Shown: piece after piece, positions 1 through 11,281 of the stretch
Position numbering within the stretch: position 1 is the first letter of the stretch
Layout of the letters: every line of letters begins with the position of its first letter
DNA from: Nectonema munidae
Lineage: Eukaryota > Nematomorpha > Nectonematoida > Nectonematidae
DNA length: 64,000 nucleotides
NCBI GenBank assembly: GCA_030549495.1
Contig: JAUIRK010000961.1
Location: forward strand, 1-64,000
Direction of reading: 5' to 3'
Notes under the pieces: generated by a model
Seen by the model: the letters and a program-made list of their open reading frames with translations, nothing else
Database searches by the model: none
What the model was told of the DNA's origin: nothing
Program-made: the position numbers and the translations under genes

Positions 1-30
1 GTTGTAAAGAAGGCCTTTTTTCCTAGAACC
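1..30 (+). repeat. 30-bp direct repeat, left copy
   Basis: The segment around GAAGGCCTTTTTT followed by AACC recurs in the same orientation at 2369-2399. The two copies bracket the MULE transposase remnant. They may be part of a longer duplicated flank that continues left of the window. They are direct, so they are not the inverted termini of a DNA transposon. Function is unknown. Confidence 0.45.
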
Positions 31-109
31 ACTTCAAACTAGTAGAGCGTTTAAAGGTAAAAAATTTAAAATTATATAAATTAAAATATAGTTGAGTTTT
101 TTGTTATGA

Positions 110-1800
110 AATTTTTTTAGGTAAAATTGTGTATTCAAAAGATATTAATGGGGTTTTTTGTGTTATAAAAAATATACTGAGCATAATCATGAATCAAATT
201 AGGTAAAAAAGAATTTTATTAAAAAATTAAAAGATTCAAGCTTAAAGTCCTTTACACCAACATATAAGATATATAGGTAATCTTTGATTTAATAACCCAT
301 ATTCTTAATATAAATATTTTTGTACAGTGATAATATCAATACCATGAGTATTGATATTTTGAACAGTCTAGCAAAGCCAGAAAGTATTAAAAGGTACATA
401 CGATTGAATAGGGGAAGAATAAAACAACCAAAAGATGTTAACTTTGAAATTCCAGAAGATTTAATGAAGTTAGATTGTGGAGAAAACTTTTTAAAGTTAG
501 ATCAGATGCTGAGACAAAAGAATAGGCTTCTTTGTTTTAATGCAAATCTTTTGAGGTACGTAACTTTTGATTTCCATATCATTCATTTTATGTTCAGTGT
601 TTTTAGCTATTGTTTGATGGTATCCCACATAAATGAAATTTTTGTGAACATTCAAAAAATGTCCATCTGGCTTCACACAAATTTTTACTGTTCATATTTT
701 TTATCCAAATGTACAAATACCTATTTTGTATAGCCTTTTGCCATATAAAAAAGAATGTTCTTATCTGTAAGATATTTTACTGAATTATATTTGATAATAC
801 GGTAGATTTTTTCTAAAAAATTTTTTGGACAATTAAAACAGGCAGGCGTAAAGAATGTTAAATACATAAATGGAGATTTTGAAATTTCAATAATCAACGC
901 AGCCAAGAAAGTAATCTATTAATTCATTAACTTTTTTATCCCCAAGGCTCCCAATGCTAAAAAAACAAATTCACAAAAACTGTGATTAATCATCTTAAAT
1001 TTGTAAAAGCCTCATGCCAGCTTTCGAAATCCTTGCATTTTACAAGCTGTGTCAAATAAAACAACAACAACAACAACATTAACTTTTTTATTTATTAGGC
1101 TTATCCCAACAGTGAATATCATGGTTGTTTTTTTTTCATTATACTTCATCAATATATAAAAATTTATTGAACTATGGGTTTAAAACTAAATACTGTAAGA
1201 ATGAAACTTTTCGATTTACAGTAAGACTTATTTTGTCTCTTGCGTTTCCTCCTCCAAATCAAGTAAAAGTTAAAATTTTATTTGGACTTTTATTGAGCAT
1301 TAATATAATTTATGTGTTTAGGTAGATATTTATAGAAGAATTAAAGTTTTGACAGAAGAAAAAAATTTTTTGAAAGATTTTTTAAGTAATTTTGAAAAAA
1401 CGTGTTTAAAGTGCTTTCCTCCAAATATATGGAATGTTTTTGATAGAAAAGTTAGAACTATTAATCACTGCGAGGATTGGCATAATGGGTAATATTTATT
1501 ATATGTCAAAAAAAGTTATGCATTTTTTCTTATATTTAAGCTTACGAAGTTCATTACCCGTTGAGCACCCAAATATTTGGGAAGTTCTTGAATTTTTTAA
1601 AAAAGAATAAACAAAAATAAGAAAAAAAATTGACCGAATTGAATGTGGGAAAAGATTAGCGACTTCAAAAGAAGATGAAGAAAAGTTTTTAAAAGAAGCA
1701 AAAAATGTTCTTTCCTATTTAAAAAAAGTTTCTTCATTAATAATGAAGTCTTCAAATAGAAGGAAATGAGTTTGATGAAATTAATTTTTTAAAAATTAAC
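110..1800 (+). mobile_element. FLYWCH/MULE-type transposase remnant with introns
   Basis: This is a decayed Mutator-like (MULE) transposase of the FLYWCH-linked type. Positions 125-215 translate to a Cys/HNH zinc-finger remnant (C-V-F-K ... C-Y ... E-H-N-H-E) interrupted by a stop. Residues from 328 to 555 give the linker region (IPEDL, GENFLKLD). The segment 612-910 holds a degenerate LFDG catalytic motif, LLPYKKE and NGDFEISIINAAKK, which matches the second catalytic D/E region. After an intron (about 911-1098), GCFFFH and LILSLAFPPPNQ correspond to the C-x-FH region of MULE transposases. Further exons follow, with apparent introns at 1262-1321 and about 1489-1541, ending in EHPNIWEVLEFF and a basic tail. 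Several frameshifts and stops are present, including one in a T-run near 1130, so it is not functional. No terminal inverted repeats were found. The poly(A)-like signal AATAAAG lies near 1853. Confidence is high for the class and moderate for the boundaries. Confidence 0.8.
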
Positions 1801-1859
1801 GACAATCATATTCCTTTTTCTATAGGCTCTTTGTTAAAATAATTTCAAAATTAATAAAG

Positions 1860-2396
1860 TTTTATTTTTACTTATTTTTATTTCATCTTTTAGATATAGT
1901 TGAAAATTTTATTGTGCTAAAAATATGTTGCAATTTATTATAAAGTTATACTAATTTACCCTATTTAATTAATTAAAAAGTAAAAAGTTTGATATCATTT
2001 TTTAATAGATATTTTATAAAATAACATTTAAAAAGATATATAATGGAATTTTTTTATTTTGATGTGTAAGAAAAATTTGAAATAATTTTTTTAGAAAATT
2101 TTAGATATATGAAGATTTGTTGCATGTTAATTTGATATTTATGTAAATTTGTTTGCTTTATTTTTTAAAACTCTATGATTTGTATTGATGTTGCATGAGG
2201 GCAAAAACTTTGTTTATTGCTGCAGAGAGGTTTTGCATGCCTTAGAAGCGATGTAGTAGTAGTTATATTAATATGCCACTGCAATATGATTTGCAACAAC
2301 TTTGAAATTGCCAGCTTAGAGATGTCAGCGTGACGTCACTGTAATTATCTTTTGCTGCAAAGTGGTATGATGTAGAGAAGGCCTTTTTTTATTAAA
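1860..2396. other. AT-rich spacer, nothing recognised
   Basis: No coding potential or structured repeat was recognised here, except the right copy of the direct repeat at 2369-2399 (GAGAAGGCC followed by a T-run). Confidence 0.5.
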
Positions 2397-2406
2397 ACCA
2401 TGGCAC

Positions 2407-4267
2407 TAGGGTGATTCATAAAAAAAAATTTTTGACACCATGTGCATAAGAGAAAATTTTATGTGTAGATTACAAAAATTAAACTCATTTTTGACAGTTT
2501 TTAAAAAACCTCCCCCTTCTGGTGCGGTAAAAAAACTGAAAATCACTATTAAAATTAATATTTACTCTCCCTATTATTTCAGATTTTTTATTGAAAAACA
2601 GTTTTAAACTATAGAAATATAATATATTTAAGTCAAAAATAGCATTTTATTGAAAAAAAAACTTAAAAATACAGGTTTTCAAAAGTATTCATTTTTTTTA
2701 GAATTATTGTAAATTTCTTCCATCAATTTTGTTGCACGTTCGGTGTTTGGGTTCGTTCTTTTATATCGATTTTTGAATTTTCTCTTATCCAATGATTTTA
2801 TAGACATTTTTCAGCTTTTTCACATCCAATTTTTTTGATAGCTTCCAAAAGTTTGTCAAAAACAAATGGATCATACCTTTGGGAAAAAAACCATGCTTCG
2901 CTCCAAGCATAATAAATAAAGTCACAAAACTTTTTAAGATTGTCACTGAATTCTGGAATTAAAAAAAAGCCAATGAGGGCATAAATGGCTCGAGAGTTCC
3001 ATCGTGCGTGGCTCAGATTTGGAAGTTTTTTCCAGTGTATTATCGGATTTTCTGAAGTCAATTGGTAATAACGGTAATGATCACAAAGTTCATAAAGAAA
3101 CTTAAAGTCATCACGCCAGCCCGGATTTTTCAATTTTTGTTGACAATTTATAGTTGGGACATACTTTTTTTGTAGGCTTTCATAGCTTTTTATGATTGTT
3201 TGAATAAAGAAATAATTTGTTTCAGGTTTTTTAGTTTTTTCAGGAAAATAAAAGTTCATGGTGTGTTTTAAAATCAAATCCAAAATATGGTGCTGACACT
3301 CAATGAATTGAGGTTTTTCAAAGCCTTTCATCAAAACATCATCTTGAATTAACTTTACAATTCCTCCTTTTGAGCCCGTATTAGTCGCTGTAGTGTCTGA
3401 GATAATCATTGCAATGTTTTTCCACAGGTCATATTCTTCCAGCAAACTTTTGATTTCATGATGTATTTATTGTCTTCGCGGAACTGTTATCACAACATAA
3501 AACGCCAAGCTTTATTTCATAAACACAATTTTTCATTAGCACAACTTGATATTCCTTTCCTTTTAACTCTTTACCATCAAATTGAAGACAATACGGCTCA
3601 TTATTACTTTCGAAAAATTGCTTGATTCTTTTTTTCATTTCTTTTCTTGAACTTGATGTTTTGTCGTTTTTTGTTTTTGTTATCTAATTCAATTAAGCAC
3701 TTCAACTTTTTTCTTATCAATGCGGGCGACAATATAGGAAAATCCAAATTTTTTTCCCAGAGAGTTTGGATGTCATTCAACATGAATTTAATTCTCTCAT
3801 CTTGATTCTTATATTTTGTGAATAAAAATTTGAAATTACCCAAAATTTGTCTGTTTGTTGGTATCCTGGTAAGTTTTGTAAGTGTTTCAACCAGTGGAAC
3901 AGTGTTATCTCTTTTTTGCTTGCAATTGAGGTTATTTTTCCAAACAGATTTGTTTTTTTGAACGCTTTGAATAGAATTTTTAAAACTCATTTATTCTAAA
4001 CGTTTATAAACAATTTATTATGAATGAATAGATAAATCAGTGAATGAATAAATTATTGATTTTTTCAACTTTACAATGTTGTTTATAAACAATAATTTTA
4101 AATATATTTTAATATTTAAGTTAATTGTTTTTGACAAGGAGGGGGAGCTTTTTTCAAAATTGAAAAAAAAAAACAATTGTATTATTGTTTTTTTTAATAT
4201 AATTACTCCACCTTTAAGAGTGGTGTCATTTAAAAATTCTCAAAAAAATTTTTTATGAATCACCCTA
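2407..4267 (-). mobile_element. 1,861-bp DNA transposon with TIRs and 9-bp TSD, hAT-like RNase-H transposase
   Basis: The termini are inverted repeats: TAGGGTGATTCATAAAAAA at 2407 and its complement ending at 4267. The flanks carry an identical 9-bp duplication, CCATGGCAC (2398-2406 and 4268-4276). The minus strand encodes one transposase in at least four pieces: 3990-3604 (NTVPLVETLTKLTRIPTNR, RIKFMLNDIQTLWEKN), 3638-3456 (YCLQFDGKELKGKEYQ, with a candidate first catalytic Asp), 3445-2798 (IISDTTATNTGSKGG, CQHHILDLILKH, LSHARWNSRA) and a basic tail around 2807-2690 in another frame (NTERATKLMEEI). The D-T-T-x-x-N-T-G and C-x-H-H motifs and the terminal R-W-N-S resemble the RNase-H-fold hAT/P-type transposases of invertebrate genomes, but I cannot name the family. 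The 9-bp duplication is longer than the 8 bp usual for hAT. Frame changes around 3604-3638, 3445-3456 and 2800 make it inactive. The perfect TSD and well-kept TIRs suggest a fairly young insertion. Confidence 0.8.
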
Positions 4268-4276
4268 CCATGGCAC

Positions 4277-5686
4277 CCATCCGTCTATGTGAAGTGTTCT
4301 AATACAATAAAAAAAGCATGGAGATATAGTTATTTCTTTATTATTAAAGTCTTCTATGGATGTTGTGTGGCACATGATATATTGTGAGAAAATCAACTAT
4401 ATATAAATGTAATTATAAATATGTATGTATGACATCACATAAGTTACATGGAGGGGGGGGGGGGCACGGCCCCTCGTGTTCCATGTCTAGCTGCGCCACT
4501 GGCTTTAAGCCATATTTCCAACTTTTTATTTATCTTCTTTTACTTTTTTTGGTTGCCTCGGTTCTTCTAACGTTACTGCACCTCTGCTTTTTTTCCATAC
4601 CTTCCAAATCTGCTCATTTCCGCAATCCCAATAACACTTTTCCCTACTTTTGTTTTTTCTCTTATCAAATCTTATCTTTTAAATTGAGATACATGATCAT
4701 TCTTAACAATTTCATCTTTGCTGAAACCAAATATCATTGATCTTTTTTCTTTAAATTCCAGTATTCTGCATCATATGTCATAGTAGGTGTAAAAATGCTA
4801 GTAAAGACTTTCGACTTTTAATTCATGGGCATTCTCTTGTCATTCAAGTCAGCTTGACCTTTTTTCATTTCATCCAGCTCACAGCTATTAGATGACAAGA
4901 TCATCTTCGTACATAATTTCCCAAAGTTTCTCTTCTCTTTACCACCATCACATTCATAGCAATGTAAATATCAGTTTCTCTGGCACTCCTTTTCTTCATA
5001 GACAATCCCGCTTTCTCAATATCAATGAATCAAATTCCCTCAATTCTCTTCTCTACTAGCAAACTAAATAAAAATAACCTCCAAAGTACTTTTTCAGAGC
5101 ATAAGCCAAATTTTTATATAATAATATAAGCCAAATATACAAATATAATATTTGATAGACAGAAGGAGAGATCATTAAATTTTAATCCATTATGTCAATC
5201 AAATCGTTAATTGATATTTTATAGTCGTTTTCATGTGCAAAAGTAGATAAACAAATTGATTCACAATGAGCTTTATAGAAAACAAATATTTAGAGTGTTT
5301 GCATAAAATTTGCAACAATAATTGGATGAAACTTATTTCAATCATCATAAGAATAAGTTTTAATGAGATAGATCTAGTGCTTTAAAATTTTTAAAGACTT
5401 ATTTTTTACCTAAAAAGAGTTTCCGAACCATAAGTCCATTAGCGAAAACTGACAGCCATTTGGGTTTCTCGGACATTTTTGGCGTTTTATTTCGGATGTT
5501 CTAATTTTCATGAATTGTTAGTGCGTAAATGCGGTTTAATGACACTTTATGGGGCACATTTTTGAAAACTAATTGCAGTTAATCTTTTCCAGTGAGTTTT
5601 TATACAATATAAAGCAGTTCATTTTTATTTTGTGTTATACTGGTCTCCCATTGGGAATGAAAGTGTTACGGTAGGTTCTTTTGACT
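4277..5686. other. Non-genic stretch with a hAT-like terminal fragment
   Basis: This stretch is mostly pyrimidine-rich, AT-rich sequence with no recognisable gene. At 4452-4500 a run of G is followed by sequence ending in GCTGCGCCACTG. On the minus strand this reads CAGTGGCGCAGCTAG, a terminus typical of hAT-type MITEs. No opposite end was found, so it is a truncated fragment. The 118-codon frame at 4384-4740 has no recognisable domain and is probably chance. Confidence 0.4.
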
Positions 5687-6075
5687 TTATTCAAGTAATT
5701 TTGCAGGGGTAATCAGTGCCATGTAATTATAACACTTTGAGGACCATAATTTTGAATACAACTGGTCTGCTTTATCTTTGCCTAGGCCCTCCACTTTTAG
5801 TTTACATGGTGTTACCATTTCTAGGATTCTTCTTTCAACATATTCTCCATCTCTACTCTTCACATGTTTAAACCATCTAAGAATAGCTTTTGCAATCCTT
5901 TCTTTTATGGTAGTGACCTCAAATTTCTTTAGCGTAGTTTCGTCTCTCACATCATCCTTTATTGTGTTACCACAGGCCCACCTTCACATCTTCCCTTCAC
6001 TGACGTGTAGTTTCTCTTCTTGCTTGTCTGTTAGAGCAATGCTTTCTAGCCCATACATCAATGATGATTGAATCA
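5687..6075 (-). mobile_element. LINE reverse-transcriptase C-terminal fragment
   Basis: The minus strand from about 6075 encodes the tail of a non-LTR retrotransposon RT: SLMYGLESIALTDKQEEKL, then RWACGNTIKDDVRDE, then ILRWFKHVKSRDGEYVERRI. These match the YGSEtW, EmRmLRWmcG and RWfGHV..R signatures of the RT C-terminal region in RTE-like and related LINEs. The last 87 codons (5950-5687) are one open frame; one stop separates them from the upstream part. Fingers, palm and endonuclease are absent, so this is a 5'-truncated, dead copy. Clade assignment is tentative. Confidence 0.75.
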
Positions 6076-7300
6076 TTCTTTTACCAATACTTCCTTAACA
6101 CAAAGTGATGCTTTTTTGTCGCTACTTTACGTTAAGTCTGCTACTTAACGCACAAATGAGCTGATCCCAAACCCGGATAAATAATAAGGGTTGCGGCCAG
6201 TACCAGTTTTAAGGAACCCCCCCCCCCCCCACCCCAGTTTTTTGGCTGGACCCCATGTTGGCCCTCCACATCAAATATCTATTTTACTGGATTTAAAATT
6301 TACTCAAAATTTTTTATAATTTAATTTTTTTGAGTTGATTTTGCATCCAGGGGAAGAAATATCTCTCTTATCTGGACGGGTGAATCTTAGACCAAGAGCA
6401 CTCTTAATTTGATTTTCATTCATTGGAATAATTCAAAGAAAAAAAAAGTAAAACATATGTATTTGGTAAATTGCAAAATTTATAAAAAATTATCGATTTA
6501 AATACTTGGCCCTTGTTTGGCCCCCTCACTTTTGAAAATCTAGAACACCCACTAGTTGCGGCAGTTCTTTTCTTTTTTCTTCTTTGCTTCAATTATTTTC
6601 ATATCAACATCCTGCAATCAATAGAACATTTTTTAATAAAAATATATTTTTGAGAAGACTGCTTGTGGAAAAAATTGGTTGAGAGACATTTCTTACGCAG
6701 CCAATAAAAGGGAGATATAAAGATGATAGATTTTTTTTCATGATACACTTGCATTAATTATTATTTGACTCAATCAAAAGATATGGAAGTCAGAACATCA
6801 CATCTAGCTTCATGAAGCGCGATTTAGTCAATATGCAGCATTTCTACTTAAATTTATAGTTTAAGGAATCAAAGTACTTAAGGAGTAGGATAAAATAGTT
6901 CTAAACGGAATATGAAATAAAATAGATAATAATTTATGTGGAAAATTTAGAGTGCGAAGGCTAAATGACTGAATTAAAAATTAAAGTTGGAAAAGTCAGG
7001 AAACCATGGCACTCTAAGATGAGAGACATTATCTGCTGAAAAATGCTCATCACGAAAGAAAGAGAGAAATCAGACGCATTCTACATTTGTAGTGAAAAAA
7101 CTCGCAAAACAGTGAAACACTTGCATTTCATTCAACGCATTGTGTTGAGTTAGTGAAGCATACAACGAAATCTAACACACAAGGTGAGCAAGATACGAAG
7201 CGGAGAGCAAGGTAGCTAAGTTATTTATCGTGCTATTCTTCTTCAGATTTAGCCTTGAATACTTTAAAATATTTAGAATACTAGGATATTTTAAATTTAC
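6076..7300. other. Non-genic stretch with C-tract and degenerate repeat
   Basis: No coding sequence was recognised. A C-tract of about 13 bases lies near 6220-6232. The segment from about 6185 to 6560 contains GGTTGCGGCC near its left side and GTTGCGGCAG near its right, with several GGCCC words, suggesting a decayed repeat whose ends I cannot define. The rest is AT-rich. Confidence 0.35.
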
Positions 7301-7525
7301 AGTCACACCTCAATAATTCAGAAAACTCGTTATCCAATCAAATTCATTGTGAACCAAACTTAACAAAAGTAGTGAAAATGATTATGAGAGTTGAAAAAAA
7401 TACTCACACATCGAAAACTTCTCAATATGTGGAGACCTGACATTTTAATTTTACACACATCAGTCATACCTCAATAATCCAGAAAACTCGTTATCCAATC
7501 AAATTCATTGTGAACCAAATTGAGC
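7301..7525. repeat. Two direct copies of a pogo/Tigger-like terminus
   Basis: A segment of about 60 bp starting CAGTCACACCTCAATAATTC at 7301 recurs nearly unchanged at 7462 (CAGTCATACCTCAATAATCC), including the word AACTCGTTATCCAATCAAAT. The CAGTCA(T/C)ACCTC(G/A)ATAATCC pattern resembles termini of pogo/Tigger-type Tc1-mariner elements. The two copies are in the same orientation about 160 bp apart, so this is a tandem duplication of one end, not a complete element. TA precedes the first copy. No transposase is present. Confidence 0.55.
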
Positions 7526-8527
7526 ATGCCTTATAATTTCATATACATTGAAAATTTTGCATCCCTCAACGATAAAAAAAATACAAGAATCAAATTTTTA
7601 GGAAAAATTGAACTGAAAAGTTGATAAATGAAAGTTAAAATAGCATTATAAATCATCATAATTTTTGAACAGTGTTAATTAAATTTCAAGAAAATAAAAA
7701 TTCCTTCTCAATACTTCTAAAAATATATTTCAAAAAAAAATATTTAAATGTTTTTTAGATATATTTCACAATACTTCTAAAAAGATTTCTAAATTTGCTG
7801 TCCAAATATTTTTCGATTAATTTAGATGTATTTTGAAGTTTTTTTATAAATAAAGAAAAACCTTTTTTTCTTAATTAATATTTAACTTTTTTACTTTCTA
7901 TGTAAAATTTCATAATATTTAAATTATAATTCAATTGAAAATTTTTTTTCGAATTATTTTATTCGCAGGTGAATAGTTGATCACTCTAAGTTAATTTTAT
8001 TTTTGGCAAATCGCTTAGTTTTATAAAAAATATGTTAACGGTCTAGTTTCGGAAGGCTATACCGCGTTTTTGAGATTTAGGTATTTCAGTGTATGGGTGT
8101 TTAATGACAATATGTATAATGCAGGAATCATTACTCCACTATGGAACACACTCTTTAAGGCAACAAATTCTTTAAGATTTTGTATAATCCATATGTGACA
8201 AACTATAAAAGTCAAATCTAAAAATGAGGGTAAAAGTTCATTTCAATTCATGCCAGAATAATTCACATTGGTGAAATTTTTTCCCTCGTCTTGGTGTATT
8301 AACATGGAATCGTTGTACTTGGTAAAAATATTCATGTACTCTGAGAAGCATAGCGTCTTATATGCATCTTAAAGAAAAGTATTGAGGTGGATTAAAGGAA
8401 AGAGAATAAAATTAAAAAAATTGAGCCAAAATAATTTACTTTCACGAATAACAAATAGAAAATTTATAAATATGAAATTAAGGAAAAAAAATAAATAGTA
8501 ATATCAATGCGTGTTTGGGAAGAAGAA
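7526..8527. other. AT-rich spacer downstream of STAM
   Basis: Nothing was recognised apart from AT-rich low-complexity sequence (7680-7960). The segment next to 8527 is presumably the 3' untranslated region of STAM, which is on the minus strand. Confidence 0.4.
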
Positions 8528-10024
8528 TTATGGCTGCCTTTGTTCGAAATGAGGATTATAAGCAGTCGAATAAGTAGACAAATTATCAACTTGTTGAAGA
8601 GAATGTGGATTAGTTAGCAAGATGGGATCAGGTGCTAAGTTTGGTGCAGCAGAAACGAATTGTGCTGGAAGATTATTGACATTTGGGTTCCATGTTGTTA
8701 CTGGAGGCAAAAATGATGGATTAACTTGAGCAAATTGGGCTTGTGGCAAGAACTCATTATTTAAATTATTAGGTATCGTTACGCTTCCTGTTAGGTTATT
8801 TGCTGGAGCGAATTGGGAAAGCGAATTTTGAGTCATTAGTTGGTTGTAAAGGTGCAAAGCATCTGTTAACTTTTGATTGATTTCAAATAAATTGGAATGA
8901 GTGTCGTCAATCTTCTCCAACTCCTTATCAATCAATTCCGTCATGGCTAAGCAGTCTCTTTCCAAGTGCTCTAGCTGAGAAGGATCGGGTATCTGACCCG
9001 TAGGATCGCAGTTATTGAGCATTTGGATGCAGGCATCGATTTTATCTTCTTCAATTGACGAAATCATCGTACTCATACCGTCATCTTCAGCCTCTTCTCT
9101 GTATTTCTCTTCATCTTCAGCAAACCGAAGAACTTTTTCTTTTTTGCTAGAAACGCTACACTCTTCGCTTTTCTTTTCTTCTTCTGCTTTTTGATCTGCT
9201 GTATCTTTGATTGAAACGAAAGTAGCTGGAAATAAGCCTTCATTACCAGAAAAATCAATTCCACGCCACCAATTAGGATCACTGTTATCTGTAACTCTGA
9301 TCACATCGCCGACCTTTAGAGTTAATTCATTATCCTCAACAGCTTCGAAATCATACAACACCGTGACGAAAGCAGAAGAGAGATCTTTCTCACTCGTACC
9401 CGACGAAGTCAGCGCAGTATTTGTGGAAGGATAGAGAGAGCTTTTTTCAGAGGATGAAATCGAATTTTTAGGCGCGCTTTGTAGCGACAGTTGAATCGCT
9501 TTAGCGATGTCCTCTTCTTCCTTCTGCAAATCGGATAAGTTGTACTTCTGGCTCTCGCTTCCTTTGTCGTCATTGAATTCAATTCCTTCGCGAATCAATT
9601 CATTGTATAGAGCAGGTATGAGCGAAAGAGCCGCATTTTCACAAAACAAGCTTTTATTCGATGCCCAAGTCTTGAGCAGAAATTTGGCCCGATCACAAAC
9701 TTTATAGTGACTACTCTTGACGATAACTTTTTTGAAGTCAGACACGAAATCTTTGGAAGCTACTTCCAAACAAACTTTTTCTGTGATAAAGCAATCCTTG
9801 ACACACATGTCAATGAGAGTAAGAGTGGTCAAAACGACGTTTGGATTTGCATGACACAATTTCCTTCGAAGGCAGCCAATTCCCAACTTGATATCCGCAG
9901 GATTCTTCTTCATGTATTTAATGACAGGGGAGAGAACATCTTGATCATCATGCATCAATCCTTCTGAAATTGCTTTATTAATCAATTCATCCAGTATGTG
10001 GGGTTGGAAGCCAAAAAATGGCAT
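8528..10024 (-). CDS. STAM: Signal-transducing adaptor molecule (STAM/Hse1), ESCRT-0 subunit
   Basis: STAM pairs with HRS in ESCRT-0 on endosomes, binds ubiquitinated cargo, and passes it to later ESCRT complexes for lysosomal sorting. The 498-residue protein has the full STAM order. A VHS domain spans about 10-150. A UIM spans about 168-185 (KEEEDIAKAIQLSLQ, nearly identical to the family core). The linker SSLYPS follows. An SH3 domain spans about 218-272 (LYDFEAVEDNELT, NWWRG, GLFPATFV). The coiled-coil/GAT region that contacts HRS spans about 325-398 (DKIDACIQMLNNCDPTG, then LIDKELEKIDDTHSNLFEIN). A Pro/Asn/Gln-rich tail completes it. The first Met is supported because STAM proteins begin MPLF and this one begins MPFF. 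The frame has no stop or frameshift and no intron, which is unusual for this gene in animals and suggests intron loss or an old retrocopy that kept its function. The VHS domain is the most diverged part. Confidence 0.95.
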   Translation of the reverse strand: MPFFGFQPHILDELINKAISEGLMHDDQDVLSPVIKYMKKNPADIKLGIGCLRRKLCHANPNVVLTTLTLIDMCVKDCFITEKVCLEVASKDFVSDFKKVIVKSSHYKVCDRAKFLLKTWASNKSLFCENAALSLIPALYNELIREGIEFNDDKGSESQKYNLSDLQKEEEDIAKAIQLSLQSAPKNSISSSEKSSLYPSTNTALTSSGTSEKDLSSAFVTVLYDFEAVEDNELTLKVGDVIRVTDNSDPNWWRGIDFSGNEGLFPATFVSIKDTADQKAEEEKKSEECSVSSKKEKVLRFAEDEEKYREEAEDDGMSTMISSIEEDKIDACIQMLNNCDPTGQIPDPSQLEHLERDCLAMTELIDKELEKIDDTHSNLFEINQKLTDALHLYNQLMTQNSLSQFAPANNLTGSVTIPNNLNNEFLPQAQFAQVNPSFLPPVTTWNPNVNNLPAQFVSAAPNLAPDPILLTNPHSLQQVDNLSTYSTAYNPHFEQRQP

Positions 10025-11281
10025 ATTTTATTCTAACAATATAAAAATTAAAGGAATTTAATACATGGAATAAACAATTAGAAGCTTTTATCCTGACCAG
10101 CCGTTTTAGTGAATTCATTCAACATTAATAAATAGTACATGCGTGGTAAAGACAAGTTAAAGAGACAAGTTGAAAAGCGGCCTATGTGAACAGATAATCG
10201 TTAATCGGGATAGAAACTAGTCATTAAATCCTAATTAATCCCAGAAAGTATTCTCGGAAAAAAATTACAACTCAGTTGTTTCGGAGCATTTGAGGCTCGA
10301 TAATTGTTTAAACGCTTTTAATAGAAAAAAGGCAGTATTGTTTCATATAAAATACATATATCAATATATTTAGTATAAATATTAATATGAAAAACTGGCA
10401 AAAATCAAAATTATAAGTCAGCTATATTTGTGTAAAAGATTATAAAATACGAAATATAAGAAATTAGACACACCTTGTGAATATTTATACTTATAATCAT
10501 GCTTCGGTAGTAAATATAAATCATTATTCATCAGTGTTTTTAAGAAATTAGAATTTTGATCAAAACTTTATATTATATTTTCAACGTATGCATGTCATCA
10601 CGCAAATCACATTATGTTGGTTTTTGAATGTCAACCACAAGCGTGTTTAATTTTTTTTATCTTTATTTGAATCACATATATAGCATCTTTTTCTTTTATA
10701 ATGGTTTAAACATTTAAGTTCTAAATAATAACTATTTAAAAGCATATACCTCTACTACTATTTTTACTGATTCTTGTAAACTTCCTTGGTGGCATTACTC
10801 ATCACCAATAGCTGTATAAGCTCTTCTGAAAGAATCGTGCTTTGTTTATATGATTTACAAAAGTTTATATTACCATTTTTTATTTAATTCTATGTGAATT
10901 TAAATTAATATATAATTTCAAAAGCTATTTCTAAAAATTGAAGTCAGTGGGTGTGGAAAAAAATTATTGACAAAAAACTATAAGAATGAACCTTAAAGGC
11001 CACGAGAATACTAACTAGGGTTAAATAGTAACATGGTATTGAATTTTCCTTTATCAAGGTATACGCTTTAAAAATTTGTTAAAAATTACCTTTGGCAAAT
11101 CTAGGATAATATCAATAACTTTCTTTAAAAGTAAGGTTCTATCTCAATGCTTCACTTAAAGTAACTTCCCGTGAAGAAAAAATAAAAACAAACCATTTCA
11201 AAAACATGAAAATTTTACTTATTACAAAGATGGAAACTTTAAAGACAGTGGTCGAATTGGTCAAGTCTATCAGGATTCTAG
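10025..11281. other. STAM upstream region, no gene recognised
   Basis: The STAM promoter should lie just right of 10024, but I see no defined motif. The rest is AT-rich with no recognisable gene or repeat. Confidence 0.35.

Noticed and set aside
721-906. Minus-strand 61-codon frame
   Set aside because: Antisense of the MULE transposase exon that carries NGDFEISIINAAKK on the plus strand.
4384-4740. 118-codon frame with hydrophobic segment
   Set aside because: It starts before a G-run and a hAT-like terminus and has no recognisable domain or conserved composition.
9207-9434. Open frames on the plus strand and in another minus frame inside STAM (also 9073-9282, 9507-9707, 9707-9967)
   Set aside because: They lie wholly within the STAM coding sequence in other frames and have no recognisable domain; they are shadows of a GC-richer coding region.
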